Of a stretch of 56,248 nt of DNA, positions 15,663-23,910 are shown in pieces. Both the position numbers and the translations under genes were made by a program. Every line of letters begins with the position of its first letter. Position 1 is the stretch's first letter. The notes under the pieces were generated by a model that was not told where the DNA came from, ran no database searches, and was given only the letters and a program-made list of their open reading frames with translations. The DNA comes from Betaproteobacteria bacterium (GTDB lineage: Bacteria; Pseudomonadota; Gammaproteobacteria; Burkholderiales; SG8-39): positions 1 through 56,248 of the forward strand of contig SCTX01000001.1 in assembly GCA_004298385.1 (NCBI GenBank). Direction: 5' to 3'.

Positions 15663-15695
15663 GAAGGGCTCCGCGAGGAGCCCTTCTCTTTTCTG
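15663..15695 (+). terminator. Rho-independent terminator after the FN3-heme gene
   Basis: A perfect 10-bp stem, GAAGGGCTCC with GGAGCCCTTC around the loop GCGA (15663-15686), is followed by the T-rich TCTTTTCT. It lies 22 bp after the stop codon. Confidence 0.88.
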
Positions 15696-15718
15696 CTCAG
15701 CCTTGCCGCAGTGATCTC

Positions 15719-15736
15719 TGTCGTTTACGGGCGACA
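15719..15736 (+). promoter_or_regulatory. GlrR-like upstream site 1 of the glycine-zipper gene
   Basis: TGTC-N10-GACA is a perfect match to the GlrR consensus. It is centred 68 bp from site 2 and about 180 bp before the predicted transcription start. Confidence 0.65.
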
Positions 15737-15773
15737 TTCAAAAACTTACGTGAATCAAGCTGTTAACAGGGAC

Positions 15774-15824
15774 GGTTCCGGCGCCTTGTCGTGCGCAGAC
15801 TACAAGCCGGCTATGGCCGGAACC
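15774..15824 (+). promoter_or_regulatory. GlrR-like upstream site 2 of the glycine-zipper gene inside a 9-bp inverted repeat
   Basis: TGTC-N10-TACA (15787-15804) matches the GlrR consensus at seven of eight positions. It is enclosed by the inverted repeat GGTTCCGGC (15774-15782) and GCCGGAACC (15816-15824). Its centre is about 86 bp before the -24 box. Confidence 0.55.
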
Positions 15825-15848
15825 AGCGTCAGCGCGCATCGGATTCGC

Positions 15849-15861
15849 TATGCGATTGATT
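15849..15861 (-). promoter_or_regulatory. IHF-like site upstream of the glycine-zipper gene
   Basis: AATCAATCGCATA on the minus strand fits WATCAANNNNTTR with one mismatch. Its centre is 27 bp before the -24 GG, the same position and strand as the site at 13593-13605. Confidence 0.45.
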
Positions 15862-15880
15862 AAACGCCATAAACAAAATC

Positions 15881-15896
15881 TGGCACGGCGTTTGCC
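15881..15896 (+). promoter_or_regulatory. Sigma-54 promoter of the glycine-zipper/bactofilin cluster
   Basis: TGGCACGGCGTTTGCC matches the -24/-12 consensus TGGCACG-N4-TTGC fully with GG-N10-GC spacing. Transcription should start near 15907, giving a leader of about 90 nt before the gene at 15997. This is the strongest sigma-54 promoter seen in the window. Confidence 0.87.
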
Positions 15897-15996
15897 TATC
15901 TATGGTTCAAGCACACGGCATTCACAAACCTAACAGGAGAGAAGTCTGTCTCTGTGCGCCAGCCGGACATCGACCGGCAGAGAAAGGAGAACTGAC

Positions 15997-16548
15997 ATGG
16001 AAAGCACCGTTTTCAGAAAAACTCATCCGCTCATGCTGGGCGCCGCTGCATCCGTGATGGTGGTCAGTCTGGTGGGCGCTGCCGCAATCGGCGGACTATT
16101 GCCGACCGCGCATTCCGACAAGGCCGACACGCCGACACCGGCGCAAACCCGCGTTCCGGCCACGAGTCCGCGTCATGAGGCGGCACCCAAACTCGCGGCG
16201 CGCGACAGCGCGTGTGCCTCCTGCGGCACGGTAGCGTCGATTCACACAGTGGCGCTCAGAGGCGATGCGACCGGCCTGGGCGCGGTCGCAGGCGGCGTAA
16301 CCGGGGCCATGGTCGGAAACCAAATCGGCCGCGGCAATGGCAACACCGCGATGACCATACTGGGCGCCGCCGGCGGCGCTCTGGCCGGCAACGAGATCGA
16401 AAAGAACGTGAAGAAACGCTATAGCTACCGCGTGACGGTGCGCATGGACGACGGTACCTTCCGCACGATCTCCCAGTCGAGCTCGCCAGCGGTCACGGTC
16501 GGCGAGCGCGTGCGCGTCATCGACGGCGCCGTGGTTGCCCGCTCCTGA
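15997..16548 (+). CDS. Glycine-zipper (2TM, SlyB-like) envelope protein
   Basis: The 183-residue product has an N-terminal membrane anchor (residues 13-35), a proline- and threonine-rich linker, a CASCG motif near residue 72 and a glycine-zipper stretch (LGAVAGGVTGAMVGNQIG then ILGAAGGALAGNEIEK) followed by a small beta domain (YRVTVRMDDGTFRTI). This is the layout of the SlyB/PcpY-like 2TM glycine-zipper family of envelope-stability proteins. The N-terminus looks like a TM anchor or uncleaved signal, not a lipobox. An AAAGGAG lies before the ATG. It is the first gene after the sigma-54 promoter at 15881. Confidence 0.85.
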   Translation: MESTVFRKTHPLMLGAAASVMVVSLVGAAAIGGLLPTAHSDKADTPTPAQTRVPATSPRHEAAPKLAARDSACASCGTVASIHTVALRGDATGLGAVAGGVTGAMVGNQIGRGNGNTAMTILGAAGGALAGNEIEKNVKKRYSYRVTVRMDDGTFRTISQSSSPAVTVGERVRVIDGAVVARS

Positions 16549-16577
16549 CCCGCGCAACTTCTTAATTGGAGGTCTCC

Positions 16578-16886
16578 ATGGAATACCAAGTGAAAGGGTA
16601 TCTTGACCGGCTGACCTGGCTGCTACTGATTGGCCTCATGTGGATCGGAGTCGCCGGCATCGCCTGGAACCTGCTCAAGCCCGGCGGGTGGCTGTTCTGG
16701 AGCATCGATCAGATTCTTGACAACCGGCCAACCGGCTTCTATTACCTGGCGGTCGGAGTGCTAGGGGCCGTCGCCGCAAAGATCTGGCTCGACAGTATCT
16801 ATCCACACGCATTCCGCAACCTGTTGACCGTAGTGTGTGCGTTCGCGGGGACGTTCTTCATTTTGGCGCTGCTTCTGCAATTGTGA
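16578..16886 (+). CDS. Small inner-membrane protein with three predicted TM segments
   Basis: The 102-residue product is hydrophobic, with segments near residues 12-33, 52-72 and 80-101, and a short loop with LKPGGWLFWSIDQILDNRPTGFYYL between the first two. I recognise no family. The ATG at 16578 has GGAGG 5 nt upstream; a TTG four codons earlier is less likely. It lies 29 bp after the glycine-zipper gene and is probably in the same transcript. Confidence 0.75.
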   Translation: MEYQVKGYLDRLTWLLLIGLMWIGVAGIAWNLLKPGGWLFWSIDQILDNRPTGFYYLAVGVLGAVAAKIWLDSIYPHAFRNLLTVVCAFAGTFFILALLLQL

Positions 16887-17102
16887 CGCCGCGGCGGCCG
16901 GGTACCTGGAGGAGTGGATTCAATGAAGCGCCGTGCAAACATCGGGCTTAAGGTCCGGGGGCGTCCGCGCATTGGCCGGATTTTCGCGGGGATGAGGAAC
17001 CATAGCATCCGATGAAATTTGCGCGTCACCGAACAGAATACGGCTTTGATGTCTTACGGCCGAACGGCTGCCTCTACTGCAAGCAAACAAAAAGGACCCA
17101 CC

Positions 17103-17732
17103 ATGCTCGAAGGCTTTCGTAAACGCGATGTCTCACGCCCCCAGAACGCGCCATCGGATAGTGCCTATTCCATACTGAATCAGGCGCTCAGCCCGGCCGC
17201 GCCGGCCGAGGCGGGGAAACCAGAGACTGGAAGAACCGAGGCACCCAAGGCGGCGGAGCCGGCCAAACCCGCGCAAGCCGGCGACAAGGCAGTGTGCAAG
17301 CTAACCGTCGGTCCCGATATCAAGCTCAAAGGCGCCGAAATCACCGACTGCGACACACTGGTGGTCGAAGGCCGGGTCGAGGCTTCGATGAACAGCCGCG
17401 TCATCCAGATTGCGGAAAGCGGCATCTTCGTGGGCAAAGTCGGTATCGAATTGGCGGAGATCCGCGGCCACTTCGACGGCGAACTGACCGCACACAAGCG
17501 ACTCGTCATCCATACGAGCGGGCGCGTATCCGGAAAGATCCGCTACGGCACCATCTCCATCGAAGAAGGCGGAGAGTTGACCGGCGACATCGCCACGATC
17601 GCTTCCGCCAGGGCCGCGGCGCCCGCCGCCGCGCCCGACCAGAACCGCACGCCGGTTCCGAGCGCCGCGGCAGCCCCTCAATCCCATGCGCTGACGGGTA
17701 CGGTGGGAGCGCGGGCGGCGACAAATCGATAA
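17103..17732 (+). CDS. Bactofilin (polymer-forming cytoskeletal protein)
   Basis: The 209-residue product has a disordered N-terminus, a central bactofilin beta-helix (about residues 62-150, with repeats such as ITDCDTLVVEGRVEA and IELAEIRGHFDGEL) and a proline/alanine-rich tail. Bactofilins form filaments at the inner membrane that help to position cell-wall or surface structures. The start at 17103 follows AAAGGA; the longer open frame upstream is not protein-like. A gap of 216 bp separates it from the previous gene, so it may also have its own promoter. Confidence 0.92.
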   Translation: MLEGFRKRDVSRPQNAPSDSAYSILNQALSPAAPAEAGKPETGRTEAPKAAEPAKPAQAGDKAVCKLTVGPDIKLKGAEITDCDTLVVEGRVEASMNSRVIQIAESGIFVGKVGIELAEIRGHFDGELTAHKRLVIHTSGRVSGKIRYGTISIEEGGELTGDIATIASARAAAPAAAPDQNRTPVPSAAAAPQSHALTGTVGARAATNR

Positions 17733-17765
17733 TCATGCGATGCCGACACGACAACTGCTGAATCG

Positions 17766-17800
17766 CCGGTTGCCGCGGCAACCGGCTGGCGCAGGCGCCA
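17766..17800 (+). repeat. Two palindromes between the bactofilin and PA2779-like genes
   Basis: A perfect 20-bp palindrome with half CCGGTTGCCG (17766-17785) is followed directly by an inverted repeat TGGCG/CGCCA (17787-17800). No T-run follows, so this is not a standard terminator. It could be an operator or an mRNA stem that shapes expression of the next gene. Confidence 0.5.
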
Positions 17801-17826
17801 ACCGTCCTTCAAAGCCGAGCAAAGAT

Positions 17827-18222
17827 ATGAAGACATTCGACAAAACCCTTACCCGTTTCCTGATCGCCAGTCTTATCTATTTCTACCTGCCCATTCCGGC
17901 GGCCCATGCGGAACTGGTGCCGACCTATAGGCTCACTGCGGCAAACCAGTCGGAATCGGCGCGGCAGAAACTCGAGCGCTATCTGCGGCGCGAGGACATG
18001 CGCGCCGGTTTGGAACGAAACGGAGTGGACCCGGCTGCGGCTAAGGCGCGCGTCGACGCCCTGGCCGATGAAGATGTGGCAGCCATCGCCGGCAAAATAG
18101 ATTCGCTGCCCGCGGGCGGCGAAATTATCGGCGCCCTGGTGTTCATATTCGTTCTGCTGCTGGTCACCGACATTCTCGGCTTTACCAAGATCTACAGCTT
18201 CACCCGGTCGGTCAAAAAGTAA
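17827..18222 (+). CDS. PA2779 family protein
   Basis: The 131-residue product has a signal peptide (residues 1-28, ending AAHA), a charged helical domain with KLERYLRREDMRAGLERNGVDPAAAKARVDAL and a C-terminal TM segment (about 97-117). This layout fits the PA2779 family of unknown function, which in other genomes lies next to PA2778-type cysteine peptidases; no peptidase gene is present here. The ATG at 17827 gives the signal peptide a normal length. A strong terminator follows at 18254. Confidence 0.8.
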   Translation: MKTFDKTLTRFLIASLIYFYLPIPAAHAELVPTYRLTAANQSESARQKLERYLRREDMRAGLERNGVDPAAAKARVDALADEDVAAIAGKIDSLPAGGEIIGALVFIFVLLLVTDILGFTKIYSFTRSVKK

Positions 18223-18253
18223 CACCTCCCTCCCTGAGGACCGTACCGGTTTC

Positions 18254-18285
18254 GCGCCCGCACCCAAAGTGCGGGCGCTTTTCTT
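18254..18285 (+). terminator. Rho-independent terminator after the PA2779-like gene
   Basis: A perfect 10-bp stem, GCGCCCGCAC with GTGCGGGCGC around the loop CCAAA (18254-18278), is followed by TTTTCTT. It marks the end of the cluster that begins at the sigma-54 promoter at 15881. Confidence 0.92.
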
Positions 18286-18394
18286 ACAAGCTAATGGCAT
18301 TTGCAGTCCGGCTGCTATCCGGCCTAGGCATGCGGTACGCCTCCGGCGGCCGCCCGCAATGCCCTGGCAAACGGATTTCCGAGGTTAAGCAGTT

Positions 18395-19381
18395 ATGCGC
18401 GAAAGCATTCGAACCCAGGGTCTGCTGCACAGCGTGCAGCAAATCCTGTCCCACGGCGTCATCACCATGCTTGCGGTAGCGATCGCGTTTTCGCTGCCGC
18501 AGGCGGCCCAGTACATCCTCTACGAATGGTGGCCGCTGGTGGAGAAGGACGCGAACCTCCTGCTCGCGACCGAAATCGGCCTGGCTTCGGTCCTGGTGCT
18601 GCTGTTTAATTTTGCCAAGATCGTTTGGGGCAATCGGCAGACGGTGGCGATGGCAAAGCTGACCGCGCTCGCCTATGCGCGCAATGAGCGCCACGACTGG
18701 CTGTCGCGCCGGCGCGAACGCGCGCTGGTGAAGCGGTTATCGGCGGCGCGCGACGCCCATATACTCACGCTGACCGGGCACGACACCTTTGTCGACGAGC
18801 GCAGCCCGCTGCGCGCAGCGCTGAAAACCGCCTACGAAATTCGCGTCATGCTGGTCAATCCGGTCGGCAAGGGTTTGCGCCGGCGCATCGATTCGCTGCC
18901 GCCGGAGATCACGCTGTTGTCGTTTCACAAGGAAATCGAGGCCAGCATCGCCTACCTGGCGGAACTGCGCAAGTCAGGCAAGAAGGTCACGCTAAAATTC
19001 TATGAGCATGAGCCGTTCTGGAAAGTGGTCGTCTTCGGCGACCACGTGTGGGTGCAGCATTGCCATACCGGATACGAAGTGAAGCATCAGCCGGAATACA
19101 TATTCGCGCTGCAACACCGCAATCCGCGCGAGGGACTGTACGTCCCCTTCTATATGCACTTCCTCGACCAGTGGAGCCAGCCCTGCCATCCTGAATACGA
19201 TTTCGCGACCAATGAGCTGGTCTATCGTGATGAGACCGGAAACGAATGCCGGCGCGCTGCCCTCGGCGTGCCGATCAACGGCAATGGTGTTGCGGCCGAC
19301 CTGCCGGGGCCCGCGGCGGAAAAATCCGTGCTCGCCCTGGGCGCTATGCCGGCCGGCGCCGGCTCGCGCATGCCGGATTGA
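18395..19381 (+). CDS. Membrane protein with a PLD-like cytoplasmic domain (unrecognised family)
   Basis: The 328-residue product has two TM segments near residues 20-42 and 56-78, then a soluble domain. The segments LTGHDTFVDERSPLRAALKT, IRVMLVNPVGKGLRRRI and KFYEHEPFWKVVVFGDHVWV resemble the fold of phospholipase D-like proteins that act on or sense nucleotides or lipids, but no HxK-x4-D motif is visible, so catalysis is doubtful. The C-terminal 50 residues look disordered. It lies behind a strong terminator and must have its own promoter, which I could not identify. It is convergent with the ABC ATPase stump. Confidence 0.7.
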   Translation: MRESIRTQGLLHSVQQILSHGVITMLAVAIAFSLPQAAQYILYEWWPLVEKDANLLLATEIGLASVLVLLFNFAKIVWGNRQTVAMAKLTALAYARNERHDWLSRRRERALVKRLSAARDAHILTLTGHDTFVDERSPLRAALKTAYEIRVMLVNPVGKGLRRRIDSLPPEITLLSFHKEIEASIAYLAELRKSGKKVTLKFYEHEPFWKVVVFGDHVWVQHCHTGYEVKHQPEYIFALQHRNPREGLYVPFYMHFLDQWSQPCHPEYDFATNELVYRDETGNECRRAALGVPINGNGVAADLPGPAAEKSVLALGAMPAGAGSRMPD

Positions 19382-19397
19382 AATCGGCCGCGCGCCC

Positions 19398-19571
19398 TTA
19401 CTCGATCGAGGTGATGGCGCCGCGGTCGATGACAATGATCTGGTCGACCATGCGCTCGGAGTGCTGCGGGGCGGACTCGGGGAGTATGACCGACATGCCT
19501 TCGCGCCTCAGGTCCACGATCACTTCCACCAGCCGGTGCGCGAGCGCCGGATACTTTTGTGCCGGCTTCAC
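19398..19571 (-). pseudogene. C-terminal stump of an ABC transporter ATPase (LivF-like)
   Basis: The frame encodes about 57 residues: a helix LVEVIVDLRREGMSVIL, then PESAPQHSERMVDQIIVIDRGAI and a stop. This matches the end of ABC ATPases after the Walker B and H-loop region, where the family has an LLVEQ-like strand and a D-R-x-x-V-x-x-x-G-x-I ending. Walker A, the signature motif and Walker B are absent. A GTG at 19571 overlaps the stop of the VOC gene. I read it as the remainder of a transporter gene truncated by deletion. Confidence 0.65.
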
Positions 19572-20044
19572 TACTCCTCCGGTCGGTTCCGCAGGTTCCG
19601 AATTCGCTCGATCCGCTCCTCGACGCTCACCTCGCTGCCGCCTTTCCACTCCACAATTTGTAGAACAACCCCTGCCGCGTCCTTGGGACGCAACACCACT
19701 TCGCTGCGGTTGGTAAATTCGTCCCGCAAGGGGATCCTGAAACCCTTGCTTTCCACGTCCTTGATGAATTCCTCCAAGTCGTCCACTTCCAGGCCCATGT
19801 GATGCAGACCTTCGCCATGTTTGGCAATGTGCTGGTTGATGAACCCGTCGGCATCCATGGACTGGGCGAGCGCAAGCACATTTTCCCCGATCTGCAGATA
19901 GGAAACCTTTACGGGGCCGGCCTTTTCGCGAAGAATCTCTGATCGAATCGGTACGGCGTTCAGTAGATCGACAAACTGCCGTGTCGCCTTGTCTGCGTCT
20001 CGCACGGCGATTGCCACATGATCGATTCTCTTGATACTAGCCAT
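19571..20044 (-). CDS. VOC-fold protein, methylmalonyl-CoA epimerase-like
   Basis: The 157-residue product is a vicinal-oxygen-chelate fold protein with two beta-alpha-beta-beta-beta modules. It begins with RIDHVAIAVRDADKA, has GEGLHHMGLEVDDLEEF in the middle and ends with a charged helix. The metal-binding pattern (H in IDHVAIAV, H in GLHHMGL, E in VLQIVEW) fits methylmalonyl-CoA epimerases, but the substrate cannot be settled by eye, since this family is very broad. I start at the ATG at 20044 (MASIKRID). It lies downstream of purA and overlaps a candidate small ORF by 8 nt. Confidence 0.75.
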   Translation of the reverse strand: MASIKRIDHVAIAVRDADKATRQFVDLLNAVPIRSEILREKAGPVKVSYLQIGENVLALAQSMDADGFINQHIAKHGEGLHHMGLEVDDLEEFIKDVESKGFRIPLRDEFTNRSEVVLRPKDAAGVVLQIVEWKGGSEVSVEERIERIRNLRNRPEE

Positions 20045-20165
20045 GCTTCGCCTCCACGAAGGCGCGCGGATTCCGCGCAATTTCTTCCATCAAGTCGACT
20101 ATCTTCTTGCCGCTGTAGCCGAGCTTTTTCAGCCGCCTCGCCCAAAAGCGGGCTCGTTCCTGCAC
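20037..20165 (-). CDS. Candidate small ORF or gene remnant after purA
   Basis: A GTG at 20163-20165 opens a 42-codon frame. It has AGGA about 9 nt upstream, begins 11 bp after the purA stop and overlaps the VOC start by 8 nt. The product is basic and helical, with ARRLKKLGYSGKKIVDLMEE and NPRAFVEA. It reads like a real protein C-terminus. It could be a small coupled gene or the tail of a deleted larger gene. I recognise no family. Confidence 0.35.
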   Translation of the reverse strand: MQERARFWARRLKKLGYSGKKIVDLMEEIARNPRAFVEAKHG

Positions 20166-20175
20166 CTTCCGATTC

Positions 20176-21582
<1,407 letters not shown>

Positions 21583-22728
21583 TCAGATCTTTCTTACCTG
21601 CCATTTGCCATTCTGCTTGACGAGTTCGCGCGTACAGCGCCCTTCATCGCTGCCGTCCTCGTGCCCGGGCAGATCCTGAATCACCACTTGGCCCGCCCGG
21701 CGCAGGCGTGTCATCGCGGCCGCAAGTGTCGGGTCGCTCACGCGCGGCGCGCGGATGCAAGCGGGGGCAGGCGCGGCCGGCGCGAGGCGCGCCAGCTCCA
21801 GCAGATACAGGGTGAAACCGGTCGCCGGCCGGGCGCGGCCAAAAGCCTCGCCGACGCCGTCGTAGCGCCCGCCGAGGGCGATGGCATTTGGCAGCCGGGC
21901 GCAGTACGCGGCGAAGGCAGCGCCGCTGTGATAGTGATAGCCGCGCAAGTCGGCCAGGTCGATGCTGACGGGAATGTCTTCCGTCGCCGTCAGGCAATCA
22001 AGGTCGGCGAGCGCGCGCGTGATCTCGGCGTGTTTGGGCAGCTCGCGCCTGGCGCGCGCGATCACTTCGCGGCCGCCGTACAGCTCCGGCAGCAGCAGGA
22101 TCGCGCTGCGTGTCGCCTGGTCCAGTCCCTTGGTCAAGGCGTGCAAGGCCGAAACATCCTTGGCCTGGAGAGCGGCGAACAAATCGGCCTCCAATCCGGG
22201 GCTGACGCCGCCGCGCCGCGCCAGCGCGCGAAACACCGCCACGTGGCCGATGTCCAGGCGCACATCGGGCAACCGGCACAGCTTCAGCGCCTGCGCCAGC
22301 AGCCGCTGTATTTCCAGATCGCTATCGATGCCGGCGTGGCCGTAGATCTCGGCGCCGATCTGCAGCGGCTCGCGCGTCGAAGTGAGTCCGGCGGGCAGGG
22401 TGTGCAGCACCGAGCCGCAATAGCAAAGCCGGGTCACGCCCTCGCGGTTGAGCAGATGCGCGTCGATGCGCGCCACCTGCGGCGTGATGTCGGCCCTGAG
22501 GCCCATGGTGCGCCCGGACAACTGGTCCACCAGCTTGAACGTGCGCAGGTCCATGTCGTGGCCGGTGCCGGTCAGGAGCGACTCGGTGTACTCCAACAGC
22601 GGCGGCATGACCAGTTCGTAGCCATGCACGCGGAACAGTTCCAGCAACTGCGCGCGCAACGATTCGATCGCGCGCGCCTCGGGCGGCAGGATGTCTTCGA
22701 TGTATTCGGGCAGGACCCAGTTACGCAT
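21583..22728 (-). CDS. hisZ: ATP phosphoribosyltransferase regulatory subunit HisZ
   Basis: HisZ is a histidyl-tRNA synthetase paralogue that binds the short form of HisG in the first step of histidine synthesis. The 381-residue product begins [18 protein letters not shown] and has class II synthetase-like motifs ([23 protein letters not shown]) but lacks a tRNA-binding domain. The placement hflC-DUF2065-hisZ-purA is typical. A true hisS exists at 29944-31236, so this copy is not the synthetase. Confidence 0.93.
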   Translation of the reverse strand: MRNWVLPEYIEDILPPEARAIESLRAQLLELFRVHGYELVMPPLLEYTESLLTGTGHDMDLRTFKLVDQLSGRTMGLRADITPQVARIDAHLLNREGVTRLCYCGSVLHTLPAGLTSTREPLQIGAEIYGHAGIDSDLEIQRLLAQALKLCRLPDVRLDIGHVAVFRALARRGGVSPGLEADLFAALQAKDVSALHALTKGLDQATRSAILLLPELYGGREVIARARRELPKHAEITRALADLDCLTATEDIPVSIDLADLRGYHYHSGAAFAAYCARLPNAIALGGRYDGVGEAFGRARPATGFTLYLLELARLAPAAPAPACIRAPRVSDPTLAAAMTRLRRAGQVVIQDLPGHEDGSDEGRCTRELVKQNGKWQVRKI

Positions 22729-22825
22729 AAATGCAGGCGGCGGGAGGCGGGAGTGGACAGGAGAGAGGGAGCACGCCCTCAAAACAGCGGCATCGTTTCA
22801 TGTCTTCCTCCTCTCTTCTCCCTCC

Positions 22826-23011
22826 TCACTTCGCAAAGAACAGCAGCAGCAGGCCCACGAGCATCGACGACAGGCCGAAGAACCGGATCTGCCCGTCGCT
22901 CAACTGGGTGATGCGGCGGAACGTCTCGCGCCACTGCGTCGGAAACAGGAACGGCAGGACACCCTCGATCACCAGCATCAGCGCGAACGCCATGAGGAAA
23001 GTGGTGGCCAT
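22826..23011 (-). CDS. DUF2065 (YjeT-like) small membrane protein
   Basis: The 61-residue product has two TM segments separated by WRETFRRITQLSDGQIRFFG, the hallmark of the DUF2065/YjeT family. Its function is unknown. It follows hflC by 20 bp, as in most proteobacteria with this family. The 97-bp gap to hisZ is purine-rich on one side and pyrimidine-rich on the other and can form an imperfect stem. Confidence 0.92.
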   Translation of the reverse strand: MATTFLMAFALMLVIEGVLPFLFPTQWRETFRRITQLSDGQIRFFGLSSMLVGLLLLFFAK

Positions 23012-23031
23012 CCCCGGCTCTCCCGTAACCG

Positions 23032-23910
23032 CTACTTGCTGCCCTTGCCGGGGCCCTTGAGGTATTTGAAGAAATCCGAATTCGGCTCCAGCACCAGCAC
23101 ATCGCTGCGATTCTTGAAGCTCGAACGGTAGGCTTCGAGACTGCGGTAGAAGGCGTAAAACTCGGGATTCTGGCCGAATGCCTGCGCGTATGCCGCCGCC
23201 GCCTTGGCGTCGCCCTCGCCCTTGACGCGCTGCGCTTCCTTGTAGGCGTTGGCGATAATCACCTCGCGCTCCTTATCCGCCTCGGCGCGGATGCGCTCGG
23301 CCGCGGCCGAGCCCTCCGAGCGCAACTGGTTGGCCACGCTCTTCCTCTCCGCATCCATGCGCTTGTACACCGACTCGCTCACTTCCTGCGGCAAGTCCAC
23401 GCGCTTCAAGCGCACGTCGATGATTTCGACGCCGATCTTCTTCGCGTCCAGGTTGGTCCGTTCGCGCACGATTTTCATGATTTCATTGCGATCCTCGGAT
23501 ACCACTTCGTGCACCGTACGCTTGCCGAACTCCTCGCGCAGCGTGGCGTTGACGGTCTGCGAAATGCGCGTCTGCGCCTGCACCTCGTCGCCGACGCTGA
23601 TGTAGAACTGGCGGGCATCGTTGATCTTCCATTTTACGAACGTATCCACCAACAGGTTTTTTTTCTCCGAGGTGATGTAGCGCTCGGCGTCGGGCGTATC
23701 GAGCGTAAGGATGCGCGCGTCGAAGTAACGCACGTTCTGGATCAACGGCCACTTGAAGTGCAGCCCGGCCGTGGTGATGACTTCCTTCACCTCGCCCAAC
23801 TGGAACACGATGGCGCGCTCGCGCTGGTCCACGGTGAACAGTGACATGTTCGCCACTACCACCACGGCGAGCACGCCGGCGAGCGCGATTCCCAAGCGAT
23901 TGTTCATCAT
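23032..23910 (-). CDS. hflC: HflC, band-7/SPFH membrane protein
   Basis: HflC and HflK form a large cage around the FtsH protease in the inner membrane. The 292-residue product has an N-terminal TM (residues 6-24), the SPFH core (VDQRERAIVFQLGEV) and the long helix with EADKEREVIIANAYKEAQRVKGEGDAKAA. The ATG overlaps the hflK stop by 4 bp, so translation is likely coupled. Confidence 0.96.
   Translation of the reverse strand: MMNNRLGIALAGVLAVVVVANMSLFTVDQRERAIVFQLGEVKEVITTAGLHFKWPLIQNVRYFDARILTLDTPDAERYITSEKKNLLVDTFVKWKINDARQFYISVGDEVQAQTRISQTVNATLREEFGKRTVHEVVSEDRNEIMKIVRERTNLDAKKIGVEIIDVRLKRVDLPQEVSESVYKRMDAERKSVANQLRSEGSAAAERIRAEADKEREVIIANAYKEAQRVKGEGDAKAAAAYAQAFGQNPEFYAFYRSLEAYRSSFKNRSDVLVLEPNSDFFKYLKGPGKGSK

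Noticed and set aside
22729-22825. Purine/pyrimidine-rich gap between DUF2065 and hisZ as a regulatory RNA
   Set aside because: Only an imperfect low-complexity stem can be drawn; no defined motif is present.
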